Source: Acidihalobacter prosperus (GTDB taxonomy: Bacteria > Pseudomonadota > Gammaproteobacteria > DSM-5130 > Acidihalobacteraceae). Taken from it: DNA of 64,000 nt. The DNA lies in the NCBI RefSeq assembly GCF_000754095.2, contig NZ_JQSG02000006.1, positions 356,637-420,636 of the forward strand, given 5' to 3'. Position numbers and translations under genes: made by a program. The notes below the pieces were generated by a model, which saw only the letters and a program-made list of their open reading frames with translations, was not told the DNA's origin and ran no database searches. How positions within the stretch are numbered: position 1 is the first letter of the stretch; each line of letters opens with the position of its first letter. This document shows, one piece after another, positions 1-8,862 of this stretch.

Positions 1-1542
1 GGCAAGTGTGGCGCTCGCCGCCGGTTCGTCAGTAGACGATGCCTGAAAGCCGCCAACGCCTGGCGTCTCCGTGAGACCAAGACGCACGGCCGCGCCGGGT
101 GCAACCCGCACACTCACCTTATTGTCATCCGCACTCGGCGCATCGAGGATGACCCGCTGCAATCGAATCGGCGAATCGCCGCGATTGGCTTCGTCGATGA
201 TTTCCTGAAACTTGTCGTGGGCCACTATGTTGAGCCGATCCACAACCGCTACGCCGGTGCGTTTCCCATAAGGGAGACGCAGACCGCGCCCGATGCTCTG
301 TTCGATCAACGTGCGGGCGTTGGCAGCGCGCAGAGGTACGATGGTGTAGAGATTGGTCACGTCCCAGCCTTCCTTGAGCATGTTGACGTGAATCACGATC
401 TCGGTTGGCTCATCCACGCTCTCCACTGCCAGTAAGCGCGTGACCATCTCTTCCTCGGCCGCGCCTGTACGGCTGGAATCGACCTGGATCACCTTGCCGC
501 TATAACGACCTTCGTAGAAGGCGACGGATTCCAGCAGCGCCCGGAGTTGACCCGCATGCGTGGTGTCCCGAGCAATCACCAGCATGAACGGCTTGACCGG
601 CTTGACACCGTTCTCGCGGGCGTAGGTCAGCAGTTCCACCTTGGTGGTTTCGTGCAGTCGCACGCCGTCTTCGAGTTTGGTCTTCTCAATTTCCTCTGGA
701 CTATGCGACTTAGCGTCGAAGTTGCGCTGAGTAACCACCGCCGGCTCTTTGACGAAGCCATCTTCAATAGCCCGCGCCAACGGATAATCCATCACCACAT
801 TCTTGAAGGGTACCGGTCCACGGCTGGATTCCACGAACGGCGTGGCCGTCACCTCCAGACCGAACAACGGATTCAGTTCATTGATCGCGCGCATCCCGGC
901 TTGAGCGCGATAGCGGTGCGACTCGTCCATAAGTAGCACCAGATCTGGCAGATTCGCCAGATGATTGAAGTAGCTCTCGCCGAGCACCTCGCGCATGCGC
1001 TTGATGCGCGGCTCCTTGCCGCCACGTACTTCGGAATTGATCTTCGAGATGTTGAAAATGTTGATACGAATCTCGCCGTACAATTCGCCGCCGGTGATGT
1101 TCTGCTGTTCGTAGTTGTCGCCCGTGATCACACGCGGCGCATTGATTGCGAACTCGCCAATGCCCTTGAACACGTACTTCGGTGTATTCGGCGTAAAGTC
1201 GGTGATCAGTTTGTTGTAGATGGTCAGGTTCGGCGCCAGCACGAAGAAGTTGTTGATGCCGTGCGCCAGATGCAGGTAGGCGATGAACGCACCCATCAGG
1301 CGCGTTTTGCCCACGCCGGTCGCCAGGGCGAAGCACAGTGAGGGGAACTCGCGCTCGAAGTCTTCCAACGTCGGGAATTCAGCCTTCAGCGTGGAAAGAA
1401 GTACAGCGACGTCTCGATCTTCATGCCGCAGCATCTTAGGCGCAGCGTCCAGCATCCGCTTCAGACGTTCTAAAGATTCTGCCTGTGGTGGGCGAAGTGA
1501 CAAACGACCGGTAACAGCATGCAGCGTACGAAGGCTCATCAT
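1..1542 (-). CDS. res: Type III restriction enzyme Res subunit (partial, C-terminus off the left edge)
   Basis: DEAD/DEAH-family helicase-nuclease subunit of a type III restriction system; it would translocate or slide on DNA and cut with the Mod subunit. The first 514 codons are open. Seen: Walker A ATGVGKT at residues 74-80, a DEAD-type box MDESHR near residue 205, then a VTATPF motif III-like stretch and a conserved IGRGLRLP helicase motif VI near residue 450. The endonuclease domain expected at the C-terminus lies outside the window, so its integrity is unknown. The ATG (tandem ATG ATG) overlaps the stop of mod, indicating translational coupling. Last gene of the visible defence operon. 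Confidence 0.9.
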   Translation of the reverse strand, partial: MMSLRTLHAVTGRLSLRPPQAESLERLKRMLDAAPKMLRHEDRDVAVLLSTLKAEFPTLEDFEREFPSLCFALATGVGKTRLMGAFIAYLHLAHGINNFFVLAPNLTIYNKLITDFTPNTPKYVFKGIGEFAINAPRVITGDNYEQQNITGGELYGEIRINIFNISKINSEVRGGKEPRIKRMREVLGESYFNHLANLPDLVLLMDESHRYRAQAGMRAINELNPLFGLEVTATPFVESSRGPVPFKNVVMDYPLARAIEDGFVKEPAVVTQRNFDAKSHSPEEIEKTKLEDGVRLHETTKVELLTYARENGVKPVKPFMLVIARDTTHAGQLRALLESVAFYEGRYSGKVIQVDSSRTGAAEEEMVTRLLAVESVDEPTEIVIHVNMLKEGWDVTNLYTIVPLRAANARTLIEQSIGRGLRLPYGKRTGVAVVDRLNIVAHDKFQEIIDEANRGDSPIRLQRVILDAPSADDNKVSVRVAPGAAVRLGLTETPGVGGFQASSTDEPAASATLA

Positions 1543-3248
1543 TCATCCTCACCGCTGCTTTGATCGAAGAGATCAACCTGTGCTACGTCAGCAACGCTTG
1601 CCTTCTTTCCTTTAGTGGGTTCGGCGTTATCTACGGTAGTCGTTCGGTCTTCCTGCTCAACCTCTGCCATAGGCAGATTGGCTACATTAAGGCTGTAATC
1701 GTCGTGGCCCCATTCACAGCGATCCAACACCATCTTAGGAATCTTCTTCAACGTCAGATTCGCCCAGCGGTCGGCGGCCTGCGCGGCGCTCACGCCCCGG
1801 AAGGCCGAGCAACAAATTAGCAGGCTGCGCTCTGCGCCGACTTCGTCGGACAGCGCCTGCAACTGTTCGGCGGAGAGGTTCTGCGTGGTGACATAGATGA
1901 AATCGCGTTCGCTGGAATGCCCGTGCTGCCACCAGAGCGTTTCCGATGGCGCGTAAGTGAAGCCTTCCAGCTTAGCCAACGCCTCGGCCAATTGCGCCGC
2001 GTTGTACTCCGGATTAATGACCGGATTGCCCCAGCGGTCATTGACGATCAAAGAGGGCGCGAGGCGGTAATAGCGGAAACCACCGCCGCCTTGCCAGTTA
2101 ACTGTCTTGGAAATGCCCCCTTGGTCCTCGCCGTTGATGACTTTTTTTAGGCGCGGGATAATGAGGGTATGGCAGTGCTCGCCGAGTTCGACCATGATCC
2201 AACGGCGACTCATTTTATGCGCGACTGCACCGGTAGTGCCGGAACCGGCGAAGGAGTCGAGAACAAGGTCGCCAGGGTTGGTGGCGATATTGATAACCCG
2301 CTCGATCAACTTCTCGGGCTTAGGCGTATCGAATGAACTATCTCCGGGGAAAAGGGCGCGCATTTCATTTTTCGACGTCCGGTTGCTTCCGACATCATTT
2401 TTGCTCCATAAAGTGCGCGGCACCAAGTCTCCAACTTCCGATAAATAGCGCTTAATGCTCGGGCGCGCCGCACCCGTCGGTCCCCACCATATTCGACCTT
2501 TTGCGTCCAACTCCCTAAGCTTCTCTTCTGAAATTCGCCAGAAACGACCTGGTGGAGGTGAGAAAACTCGTCCTGTTGGCCCCACAATCGAATACAGGCC
2601 TTTAGAATAGGGTTTGTTTGCGTATGGATCGCCAGGTAGCCACGGTCCTAACGGATCATTATCAGGGTTGGAATAAATTGAGTTTGCTTCTTCAGTACGC
2701 GCTAGTTTCTTAGGAACCCATTCTGGGTTTTTAGAAAAAACAAAAAGATGGTCATGATCATTCGAGAACTGCCTAGCCGAATTGCGTGGGGAGTCGGCTT
2801 TTTCCCAAATCACGTTTGCTACAAAGTTGGCACGCCCAAACACCTCGTCGCACAATACCTTTAAGTAATGTGCTTCGTTGTCATCAATTGTTATCCACAG
2901 CGAGCCATCCTCCGATAGCAGCCGTTTGATGACCTCTAACCGATCGCGCATCAAGCCGAGCCAAATCGAATGTTCCAAACCGTCGTCGTAATGCGTGAAC
3001 GCGCTGCCGGTGTTGTACGGCGGGTCGATGAACACACATTTTACTTGGCCTGAAAACTCCTGCTCCAACGCCTTCAGTGCCAGCAGGTTGTCTCCAAAGA
3101 TCAGGCGGTTGTCGAAGATGTCATTGTCGGAGACGCGATGCTTGGCGTGATAGGACTTTTCGGGACCTTCGAGCAGAATGCGTGGCTCTAGCTTCGGCCT
3201 CTTTTCCTTGCCAATCCAGGTGAGTTCGAGTTTTTGTTTGATAATCAT
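1539..3248 (-). CDS. mod: Type III restriction-modification Mod subunit, N6-adenine DNA methyltransferase
   Basis: Methylates adenine in the recognition site and supplies sequence specificity to the Res subunit. 569 residues. Catalytic motif DPPY at residues 75-78 precedes the SAM-binding motif FAGSGTT at 333-339, the order of beta-class methyltransferases; the region between (about 150-300) is the expected target-recognition domain. Base composition is strongly mosaic: the segment coding for the recognition domain (about 2640-2760) is 35-45 percent GC, while the 3' part around 1741-1800 is about 70 percent GC, which suggests exchange of the recognition domain. The start lies 6 nt after the ATPase stop, and the stop overlaps the Res start. 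Confidence 0.92.
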   Translation of the reverse strand: MIIKQKLELTWIGKEKRPKLEPRILLEGPEKSYHAKHRVSDNDIFDNRLIFGDNLLALKALEQEFSGQVKCVFIDPPYNTGSAFTHYDDGLEHSIWLGLMRDRLEVIKRLLSEDGSLWITIDDNEAHYLKVLCDEVFGRANFVANVIWEKADSPRNSARQFSNDHDHLFVFSKNPEWVPKKLARTEEANSIYSNPDNDPLGPWLPGDPYANKPYSKGLYSIVGPTGRVFSPPPGRFWRISEEKLRELDAKGRIWWGPTGAARPSIKRYLSEVGDLVPRTLWSKNDVGSNRTSKNEMRALFPGDSSFDTPKPEKLIERVINIATNPGDLVLDSFAGSGTTGAVAHKMSRRWIMVELGEHCHTLIIPRLKKVINGEDQGGISKTVNWQGGGGFRYYRLAPSLIVNDRWGNPVINPEYNAAQLAEALAKLEGFTYAPSETLWWQHGHSSERDFIYVTTQNLSAEQLQALSDEVGAERSLLICCSAFRGVSAAQAADRWANLTLKKIPKMVLDRCEWGHDDYSLNVANLPMAEVEQEDRTTTVDNAEPTKGKKASVADVAQVDLFDQSSGEDE

Positions 3249-3254
3249 GTGGAT

Positions 3255-5576
3255 TTAACTTGGTTTTCTCAAAGGATGCAGGCGGCGTGTGTCGCCACCG
3301 TTCTTCCAATAACTACCGGTGTCTTTTGTGGGCCAGCCGTGATCTGGACATATAAGCGCATCGGATAATTGCTCAACCAATCGGGCAAATCTGATCCCAT
3401 CTTCAGGGTACAGCTCGAAAGAAAGCGCATTGAAGTGCGCCCCCAAGACATTTCTCGCTTGGGCAATGGCCTTTAGTTCATCAAGAATCGGCCTAATCGG
3501 AAAAGGTATGATGACCTGATCACCGTTGTCATCCTCACCAACGGATTCAACAGACAGCGCATTGAGCAGCTTTCCGTTGACGGCATTCAACAAATCGCTC
3601 AGCACATAGGCGTTTCTCGGATTTCTCGGAACAGCGCACCCGTACTTCAAAGTTAAGAAATCAAGGATCGCCTCGAGAATGACACCTGCCTTACCCGTGA
3701 TAGCCTGAACGTCAGGATCAGGCGTGGCTAAGAGAGCCTTCAATCGTGTGATTTCCGGGGTGGAGCCCGTCAGAGTGATACCATCGCCAAATGACCAGTG
3801 TCGCAACTCGACAAACTGACATACCTGATCCGGTTTCAATATGCCCCAACGGAACTTCTCTCGCCAGGGGCGGTAGTGAGTGGTCACAATAGCATGCTGA
3901 AACTGCTGACTGATGTCATATATCAGCCCAATGACTCTTTCGACATGCGGTTCGTCCACGCTGCCCAATACGTCATCTAACACGAGAATCTTGGTTTCCG
4001 GATTTTCCCGTTCCGCCAATGCCAGAAACACGCACAGACCCAACGTATCCAAGTGCGAATCACTGAAATATGCCTGCGGAGGTGTGCCTGCCTTACCAGC
4101 GAATTCAGTGGCTATGTCCAGGGAACCACGTCTTGCTGCATTTAGCGCTAATACAATCTTTTTTAATCCTTCGCCCGGATGGATTTTTTCATATAACTCA
4201 CCTACTCGAGTGGAGATAACGGCAAGAATTTCATCCGTGTATTGCTTTCGTTCGCGCTCCACAATAGCCAGAACTTCTCGAAGCCGAGGAAGCACTGCTA
4301 CCAAGTCTTTGGCGACGGTTTCACTCTCTTTGTAGTCGTTCAGTGAACGGCGTAAGGTTTCGATGAAGTTCTTGCTATCCACGCAAGCGTCAGCGGCTTG
4401 CTTCCACCCCTCACGCTTTGCTTTGTGAGCATCAAGCCAATCTTTCCATTGATCATCCCCAGAGGGGATGGGAAACGAGGGGATGTCTAAGTCGAAAATC
4501 GCTTTGGTATCCGCGCAATAGTTTTCGAGTGACTCAAAGTCACTGCTCGCGTCGCCCCTAAAATCCTCAAGGCGCTGCGTGCTCATTTGCACGGTTCGTT
4601 CTGCGTTCGCGACCGCTTCCTTCGCGGTATCGAGTTTGGAGTGAAGTCCTTGCGCCTGAATGCGTCTATTGACCTCCTCAACCAATCCCTCAGCCTTTTC
4701 TGCACTTTCGCAAAGTGGACAAACTTCTGGATGCGGATGCTGTGCAAAGTGCAATTGCGCAGCTTTCAGGATACCCAGAACTTCCAAGTAGTCATCCGTT
4801 GCATCACTAGTAATTTCATTGAATTTTTCCTTGGAAACCCGTAAAGCAGTCTTCGCAAGCTCAACTTGCTCGTTGAGCCTCTCAAGCTTATCTGGATGTG
4901 AAGCAACCTTGTCCCAACAAGAAAGTAAACCGTCAATTGCAGCTTTTCGAAGATCGAGTTCTTTCTGATCTTTTTGGATTTCCGACTGGGCCCATGTGAA
5001 AGCATCAGGCGCAGGGCATCCCGCCTGGGCCCAAAAATTTTCAATGGCCTCTTTGTTTGCGCCAAGGCGCGTTGTTGCGGTTTCGTATTCACTTTGCTTG
5101 TTGTCGATCAACCTTCTCAGGGCTGTTTCTGAAGCTTCCACGCCGGATACGTCAACAAATTTGCTGATTTCTTTGTAGCGCTCAGCGGGTTGAGCAGCTA
5201 TCAAACTCAGCACCTGACTACGTCTAAGGACATCAACTTGTGGCTTGAACTGCTCGTTATCTACTACCGCAGTCTTCTTGCCCAACGACAAAGTGCATGT
5301 TCCTGCCGAAGTCTCAAGCACAACCTTCACATCGGTATGCGCTTTGCCGACTGACGGCCAGTACGTCCGAGTGGTGCCTCCCACCCCACGTCTGTCTAAA
5401 GACCCTACATTGCCATTGCCAAGCAGATCGAGGGCGTCCGAAATTGTTGATTTCCCCGTTCCGTTTTCGCCATAAACGATGGTGAGCTTTCTCCCTTTCT
5501 CGAAGTCGAGGATAAATGGCGAAACTGCTCCGCGAAGATTCTCTACCCGCAGGTTGACCAGCGAGGGACTAGTCAT
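3255..5576 (-). CDS. Rad50/RecF-like coiled-coil ATPase with zinc hook, defence-operon associated
   Basis: 773-residue ABC-class ATPase. Walker A GENGTGKST at residues 36-44, a long central region rich in charged heptad-like residues containing a CPLC zinc-hook motif at 286-289, an ABC signature-like segment near 505-520 and Walker B ILVLDDV at 530-536, followed by a 230-residue C-terminal domain I do not recognise. The layout is that of Rad50/SbcC, but it is short and no SbcD/Mre11 nuclease adjoins. The ATG at 5576 has a good AGGAG 7-8 nt upstream and overlaps the stop of the preceding 59-residue gene (ATGACTAG), so I prefer it over the in-frame start at 5612. Probably a DNA-end or DNA-structure sensor in the defence operon; that role is inferred. 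Confidence 0.85.
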   Translation of the reverse strand: MTSPSLVNLRVENLRGAVSPFILDFEKGRKLTIVYGENGTGKSTISDALDLLGNGNVGSLDRRGVGGTTRTYWPSVGKAHTDVKVVLETSAGTCTLSLGKKTAVVDNEQFKPQVDVLRRSQVLSLIAAQPAERYKEISKFVDVSGVEASETALRRLIDNKQSEYETATTRLGANKEAIENFWAQAGCPAPDAFTWAQSEIQKDQKELDLRKAAIDGLLSCWDKVASHPDKLERLNEQVELAKTALRVSKEKFNEITSDATDDYLEVLGILKAAQLHFAQHPHPEVCPLCESAEKAEGLVEEVNRRIQAQGLHSKLDTAKEAVANAERTVQMSTQRLEDFRGDASSDFESLENYCADTKAIFDLDIPSFPIPSGDDQWKDWLDAHKAKREGWKQAADACVDSKNFIETLRRSLNDYKESETVAKDLVAVLPRLREVLAIVERERKQYTDEILAVISTRVGELYEKIHPGEGLKKIVLALNAARRGSLDIATEFAGKAGTPPQAYFSDSHLDTLGLCVFLALAERENPETKILVLDDVLGSVDEPHVERVIGLIYDISQQFQHAIVTTHYRPWREKFRWGILKPDQVCQFVELRHWSFGDGITLTGSTPEITRLKALLATPDPDVQAITGKAGVILEAILDFLTLKYGCAVPRNPRNAYVLSDLLNAVNGKLLNALSVESVGEDDNGDQVIIPFPIRPILDELKAIAQARNVLGAHFNALSFELYPEDGIRFARLVEQLSDALICPDHGWPTKDTGSYWKNGGDTRRLHPLRKPS

Positions 5577-5748
5577 CAGTTTCTCCTCGATCCGTTGCTT
5601 TTTCCGTTGCAAGAAGCCAGTCCTCTGACTTCATTGTTCCTGCAGCTATCTTGGCCTGGTACTTATTCATATCCTCAGGCAACAGCAGGCCACGCTCTAC
5701 CAAGAGTGGAGCGATCAACTCAACAAGTTCTTCGGACGGAGATTTCAT
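5569..5748 (-). CDS. Small 59-residue acidic protein of unknown function in the defence operon
   Basis: A complete 60-codon frame (ATG 5748, TAG 5571-5569) between the KTSC gene and the ATPase gene. It begins MKSPSEELVEL and ends GETDD. GGTGAG sits about 8 nt before the ATG, which lies 7 nt after the KTSC stop, and the stop overlaps the ATG of the ATPase gene. This packing and the lack of a competing frame support a real gene. The N-terminal half looks amphipathic-helical. I do not recognise the family; coupling suggests it is made stoichiometrically with the ATPase, perhaps as its partner or regulator. Confidence 0.65.
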   Translation of the reverse strand: MKSPSEELVELIAPLLVERGLLLPEDMNKYQAKIAAGTMKSEDWLLATEKATDRGETDD

Positions 5749-5755
5749 ACGATTC

Positions 5756-5986
5756 TCACCACTTATTTGCGTAGCGATCTTTCACTGTCGTATTGATGTA
5801 GGAGTTCAATCCGCGTCCTTGCACCGCAAGGACTTTCATCCTCTCGACTACTGCCCCGCCTGGACGAGCGGTGTTGTAGAGATATTTGCGACACGCTCCG
5901 CTCTTGAAGACCACAAGAATCGAATCCTCAGTTGCCTCAAAAGCAAGAACATTGGAGTTCCCGTTGAGGTTGAGATATGGCGTCAT
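5756..5986 (-). CDS. KTSC-domain small protein
   Basis: 76 residues from the ATG at 5986, which overlaps the SNF2 stop (ATGA) and has GGGAG just upstream; an in-frame ATG at 5998 is also possible. The pattern S-x-V/I-xxxxYxx-x-L-x-V-x-F-x-x-G ... Y-x-Y ... G-x-x-x-N-xx-I-xxxY matches the KTSC domain: SNVLAFEATEDSILVVF, then YLYN, then SYINTTVKDRY. KTSC domains have been proposed to bind nucleic acid or act as small adaptors, but no firm activity is known to me. It sits between a SNF2 helicase and a Rad50-like ATPase, so a role in the same defence complex is inferred. Confidence 0.8.
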   Translation of the reverse strand: MTPYLNLNGNSNVLAFEATEDSILVVFKSGACRKYLYNTARPGGAVVERMKVLAVQGRGLNSYINTTVKDRYANKW

Positions 5987-8862
5987 TTCAGCTCCCATTC
6001 GATGTCAAATAGTGTCTGTTCATGAACCTGTTGCTGAAGCTGCGATTCCAATTGATCGATCAGTTCGTTGCGTTGAGCTTCCACCTCATCCTGCCGCGCA
6101 AACAACTCTCGGCGCAGCTTGCTTCGCTTACCTTCCAGTTCTCGCTGCTTTTTTTGCCATGAGAGCTTTTCTTCCAATGTAGGCGCGACGGCGGCGGTAC
6201 GGCGCAACTCCTTAATCTCGCGGTCAATATCTTTGATCTCTTGTTCAAGCCCGAGCTTGAGGTCGTCCGCCCAGGCGTCCAGCTTTCGTACTTCCTGTTC
6301 GAAGTAGCCGAGGTTGCGCTGGTTCACATCTCGCAAAAGATTGTTCTTGCGCGTTTCTAAGTCGGACGAAAGCACGGCGTCGGCTGTGTTGAATAACCCC
6401 GCCTGCTCTTGGGTGGCGGGCAAGCGCAGCAGCTTTTCCGGGTCGTCTTCGACAAGCGTGGTGCCATCGGTGGTGCTGGCCGCGACCAGCAGGTGTTGCT
6501 CACGGCTCCCGAGTGTTTCGACTTCGATCAGTTTCACGGTAAGCCACCCTGCTTTGCCGCGGTAGGGCTTCAAGGTGGCAATCTGAGAGCCATAAGCCTC
6601 ATAGTCGAATACGAGTCGCGCGCCATCCAGTGCGCGAGACTTTGCCTGTTCGGTCAGCCATAGGGCCAACGGGTGATTGACACGGTATAGATGCGCCTCA
6701 CCAGAACGACGGGGCAGTTCGTAGCGCCCGAGTTCGATACCCGTTGGACCCTTGCCGTCAACGCCGATCGGCAGGCGCTGAAGCCGGAAGCCGCCGGCAT
6801 CGAAACTCGCGTAGCCGTTCAATTCGGCTTCGGTGAGGTCCATCAGCATCCGCTCGAAGCGGTTGCGTGCGGCGCGACTGTCGTCTGCCTGGACACGGAG
6901 CTTTTCCTGCACTTCTTCGTCGAAGTTCTCCAGCAAAATCCGGCGTGTTTTGACCATCGCTTCGTTGATTTCACCGGACAGATCGAGTTGCAGTTGTTCG
7001 AAGCTGGCCTTGATCTCGCTAGGTTCGCGGCAGTTGCGATAGATGTCAGCTATACGCCGTTCGAAATCGACGCCGGAGCCGATGGTTCCTAACACTTCGT
7101 CACTGGCTCCGAAGACGCCTTCGAAAAGCTGGAACTTGTGCGCGAGCAATTCGTAGACCCGCGCATCGGCTTCGTTGCTGCGGTCGACGAAGTTGACGAC
7201 GACCACGTCGTGCTTTTGCCCGTAACGATGGCAGCGCCCGATGCGCTGTTCGATCCGTTGCGGATTCCATGGCAGGTCGTAGTTGATAACGAGCGAGCAG
7301 AATTGCAGGTTGATGCCCTCGGCACCGGCCTCTGTGGCGATCATGATCTTGCCGCGTTCCTTGAAATGCTCGACCAGGGCCGCACGGGTATCGGCCGTTT
7401 TGGAACCGGTGATGCGATCAGTGCCTGCGTGTCGTTGTAGCCAGTCTTTGTATATCGCCTGGGCGCGTGCGTCGCTGTTTGTGCCGTTGAAGAGTGCAAT
7501 GTCTTCACCGTAGGGCGTGTCCGCCAGTAAGCCGAGCAAGTAATCCTGCGTGCGGCGGGACTCAGTGAAGATTATGGCCTTCTGGGCTGCACCCAGCCGC
7601 TCCAATTCAGAGAAGGCGCGGTCCAGCGCGACGAGCAACGCTTTGCCCTTGGCATTGTGCTGAATGCTGGTCGCCAAGGTTTTGAACTGTCGAAGCTCTT
7701 CGATCTCTGCGGCGATAGCCTCACGTTCGGCGTGACTAGGTGCGGAGTCCGGAGCCTGGTCGTTCCATTCATCAGCCGTTTCGTCGAGCGATTCGTAGTC
7801 TTCATCCAGCACTTCGGACAGGTCGTCCACTTCGGGTGCCTCATCCAGCACCTTCTGTAGACGATTGGCCATAGTCTCCAACGCACCTGCAATCGCATGC
7901 GTACTGGACGCCAACAGTTTCCAAAGGACGAGAGAGATCAGCTGGCGCTGTCCGTCTGGCAACGCCTTGAGATTAGGCCGGCGCAGGTAAGCGGCAACGA
8001 GCCTGGACAGTTCACGCTCTTCTTCCGAAGGGATGAACTCCTGAACGATGGCCTTGCGTTCCGTGTATGACACGTACGGTTGAACCTGCCTGCGTAACGT
8101 GCGTTTGCACACGCTAGCCAGACGTTCACGCAAGCCACTGAAATCCCGGTCCCCGCCCAGCGCAGAGAACTGCACTCGAAAACTGTCCAGGTCACCAAAT
8201 ACCCGGTCATCGATCATGCTCACCAGCCCGTAGAGCTCAAGCAACGAGTTCTGTAGTGGTGTTGCGGTCAGTAGGACTTTGGAATGAACATGAGCAAGCG
8301 CATTTCTTAACGTCCTAGCGATGACGTTGCCCGTCTTGTAGACGTTGCGCAGGCGATGAGCTTCGTCGAGCACCACCAGATCCCACGCGATATCTCTGAC
8401 ATCATCGGCTTTAGCCTTTGCAAACTGGTAAGAGCAGATGATCGGGCCATCTGTGGTCTGAAATGGATTACGCCCCTCGTTTTTGCGGATCGCGTTATAG
8501 CTTTTGGCTTCGAGAATGAGCCCTTGCAGGCCAAACTTGTCCTGCAGCTCCTGGTGCCACTGCTTGCGCAGGTTGGCTGGGACGATGATCAGCATCTTGC
8601 GCCGCCGTTCTGCCCAGCGTTGCATGATGACCAAGCCCGCTTCGATGGTTTTGCCAAGACCCACCTCGTCAGCCAGGATCACTCCGCGGGAAAGTGGGTT
8701 CTTGCAGGCGAACAGGGCGGCCTCAACCTGATGCGGGTTGAGGTCGACCTGAGAGTCCACCAAGGTAGACGCCAGGGATTCAACAGTGTCACTGGCCGCT
8801 CGGCGAGTAAGCAGCCAGGCGTAGTATTGGCTTTGGAACGGCGTCAGCAGTGTATTCGGCAT
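5983..8862 (-). CDS. SNF2/HepA-family DEAD-like helicase, defence-operon associated
   Basis: 959-residue SNF2-superfamily ATPase. Walker A DEVGLGKT at about residues 65-72, a DEAH box (VVLDEAHRL), motif III LLTATPLQN and the C-terminal lobe with the NPQRIEQRIGR signature typical of HepA-like remodellers. The last about 120 residues are a predicted coiled coil rich in Lys, Arg, Glu and Gln. I start it at the ATG at 8862, which follows GGGAG and gives a usual N-terminus; the frame stays open to a TTG at 8916, which lacks support. Comparable helicases sit beside methyltransferase genes in type III-like and DISARM-like defence loci. First gene of the operon; its stop overlaps the KTSC start. Confidence 0.88.
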   Translation of the reverse strand: MPNTLLTPFQSQYYAWLLTRRAASDTVESLASTLVDSQVDLNPHQVEAALFACKNPLSRGVILADEVGLGKTIEAGLVIMQRWAERRRKMLIIVPANLRKQWHQELQDKFGLQGLILEAKSYNAIRKNEGRNPFQTTDGPIICSYQFAKAKADDVRDIAWDLVVLDEAHRLRNVYKTGNVIARTLRNALAHVHSKVLLTATPLQNSLLELYGLVSMIDDRVFGDLDSFRVQFSALGGDRDFSGLRERLASVCKRTLRRQVQPYVSYTERKAIVQEFIPSEEERELSRLVAAYLRRPNLKALPDGQRQLISLVLWKLLASSTHAIAGALETMANRLQKVLDEAPEVDDLSEVLDEDYESLDETADEWNDQAPDSAPSHAEREAIAAEIEELRQFKTLATSIQHNAKGKALLVALDRAFSELERLGAAQKAIIFTESRRTQDYLLGLLADTPYGEDIALFNGTNSDARAQAIYKDWLQRHAGTDRITGSKTADTRAALVEHFKERGKIMIATEAGAEGINLQFCSLVINYDLPWNPQRIEQRIGRCHRYGQKHDVVVVNFVDRSNEADARVYELLAHKFQLFEGVFGASDEVLGTIGSGVDFERRIADIYRNCREPSEIKASFEQLQLDLSGEINEAMVKTRRILLENFDEEVQEKLRVQADDSRAARNRFERMLMDLTEAELNGYASFDAGGFRLQRLPIGVDGKGPTGIELGRYELPRRSGEAHLYRVNHPLALWLTEQAKSRALDGARLVFDYEAYGSQIATLKPYRGKAGWLTVKLIEVETLGSREQHLLVAASTTDGTTLVEDDPEKLLRLPATQEQAGLFNTADAVLSSDLETRKNNLLRDVNQRNLGYFEQEVRKLDAWADDLKLGLEQEIKDIDREIKELRRTAAVAPTLEEKLSWQKKQRELEGKRSKLRRELFARQDEVEAQRNELIDQLESQLQQQVHEQTLFDIEWELK

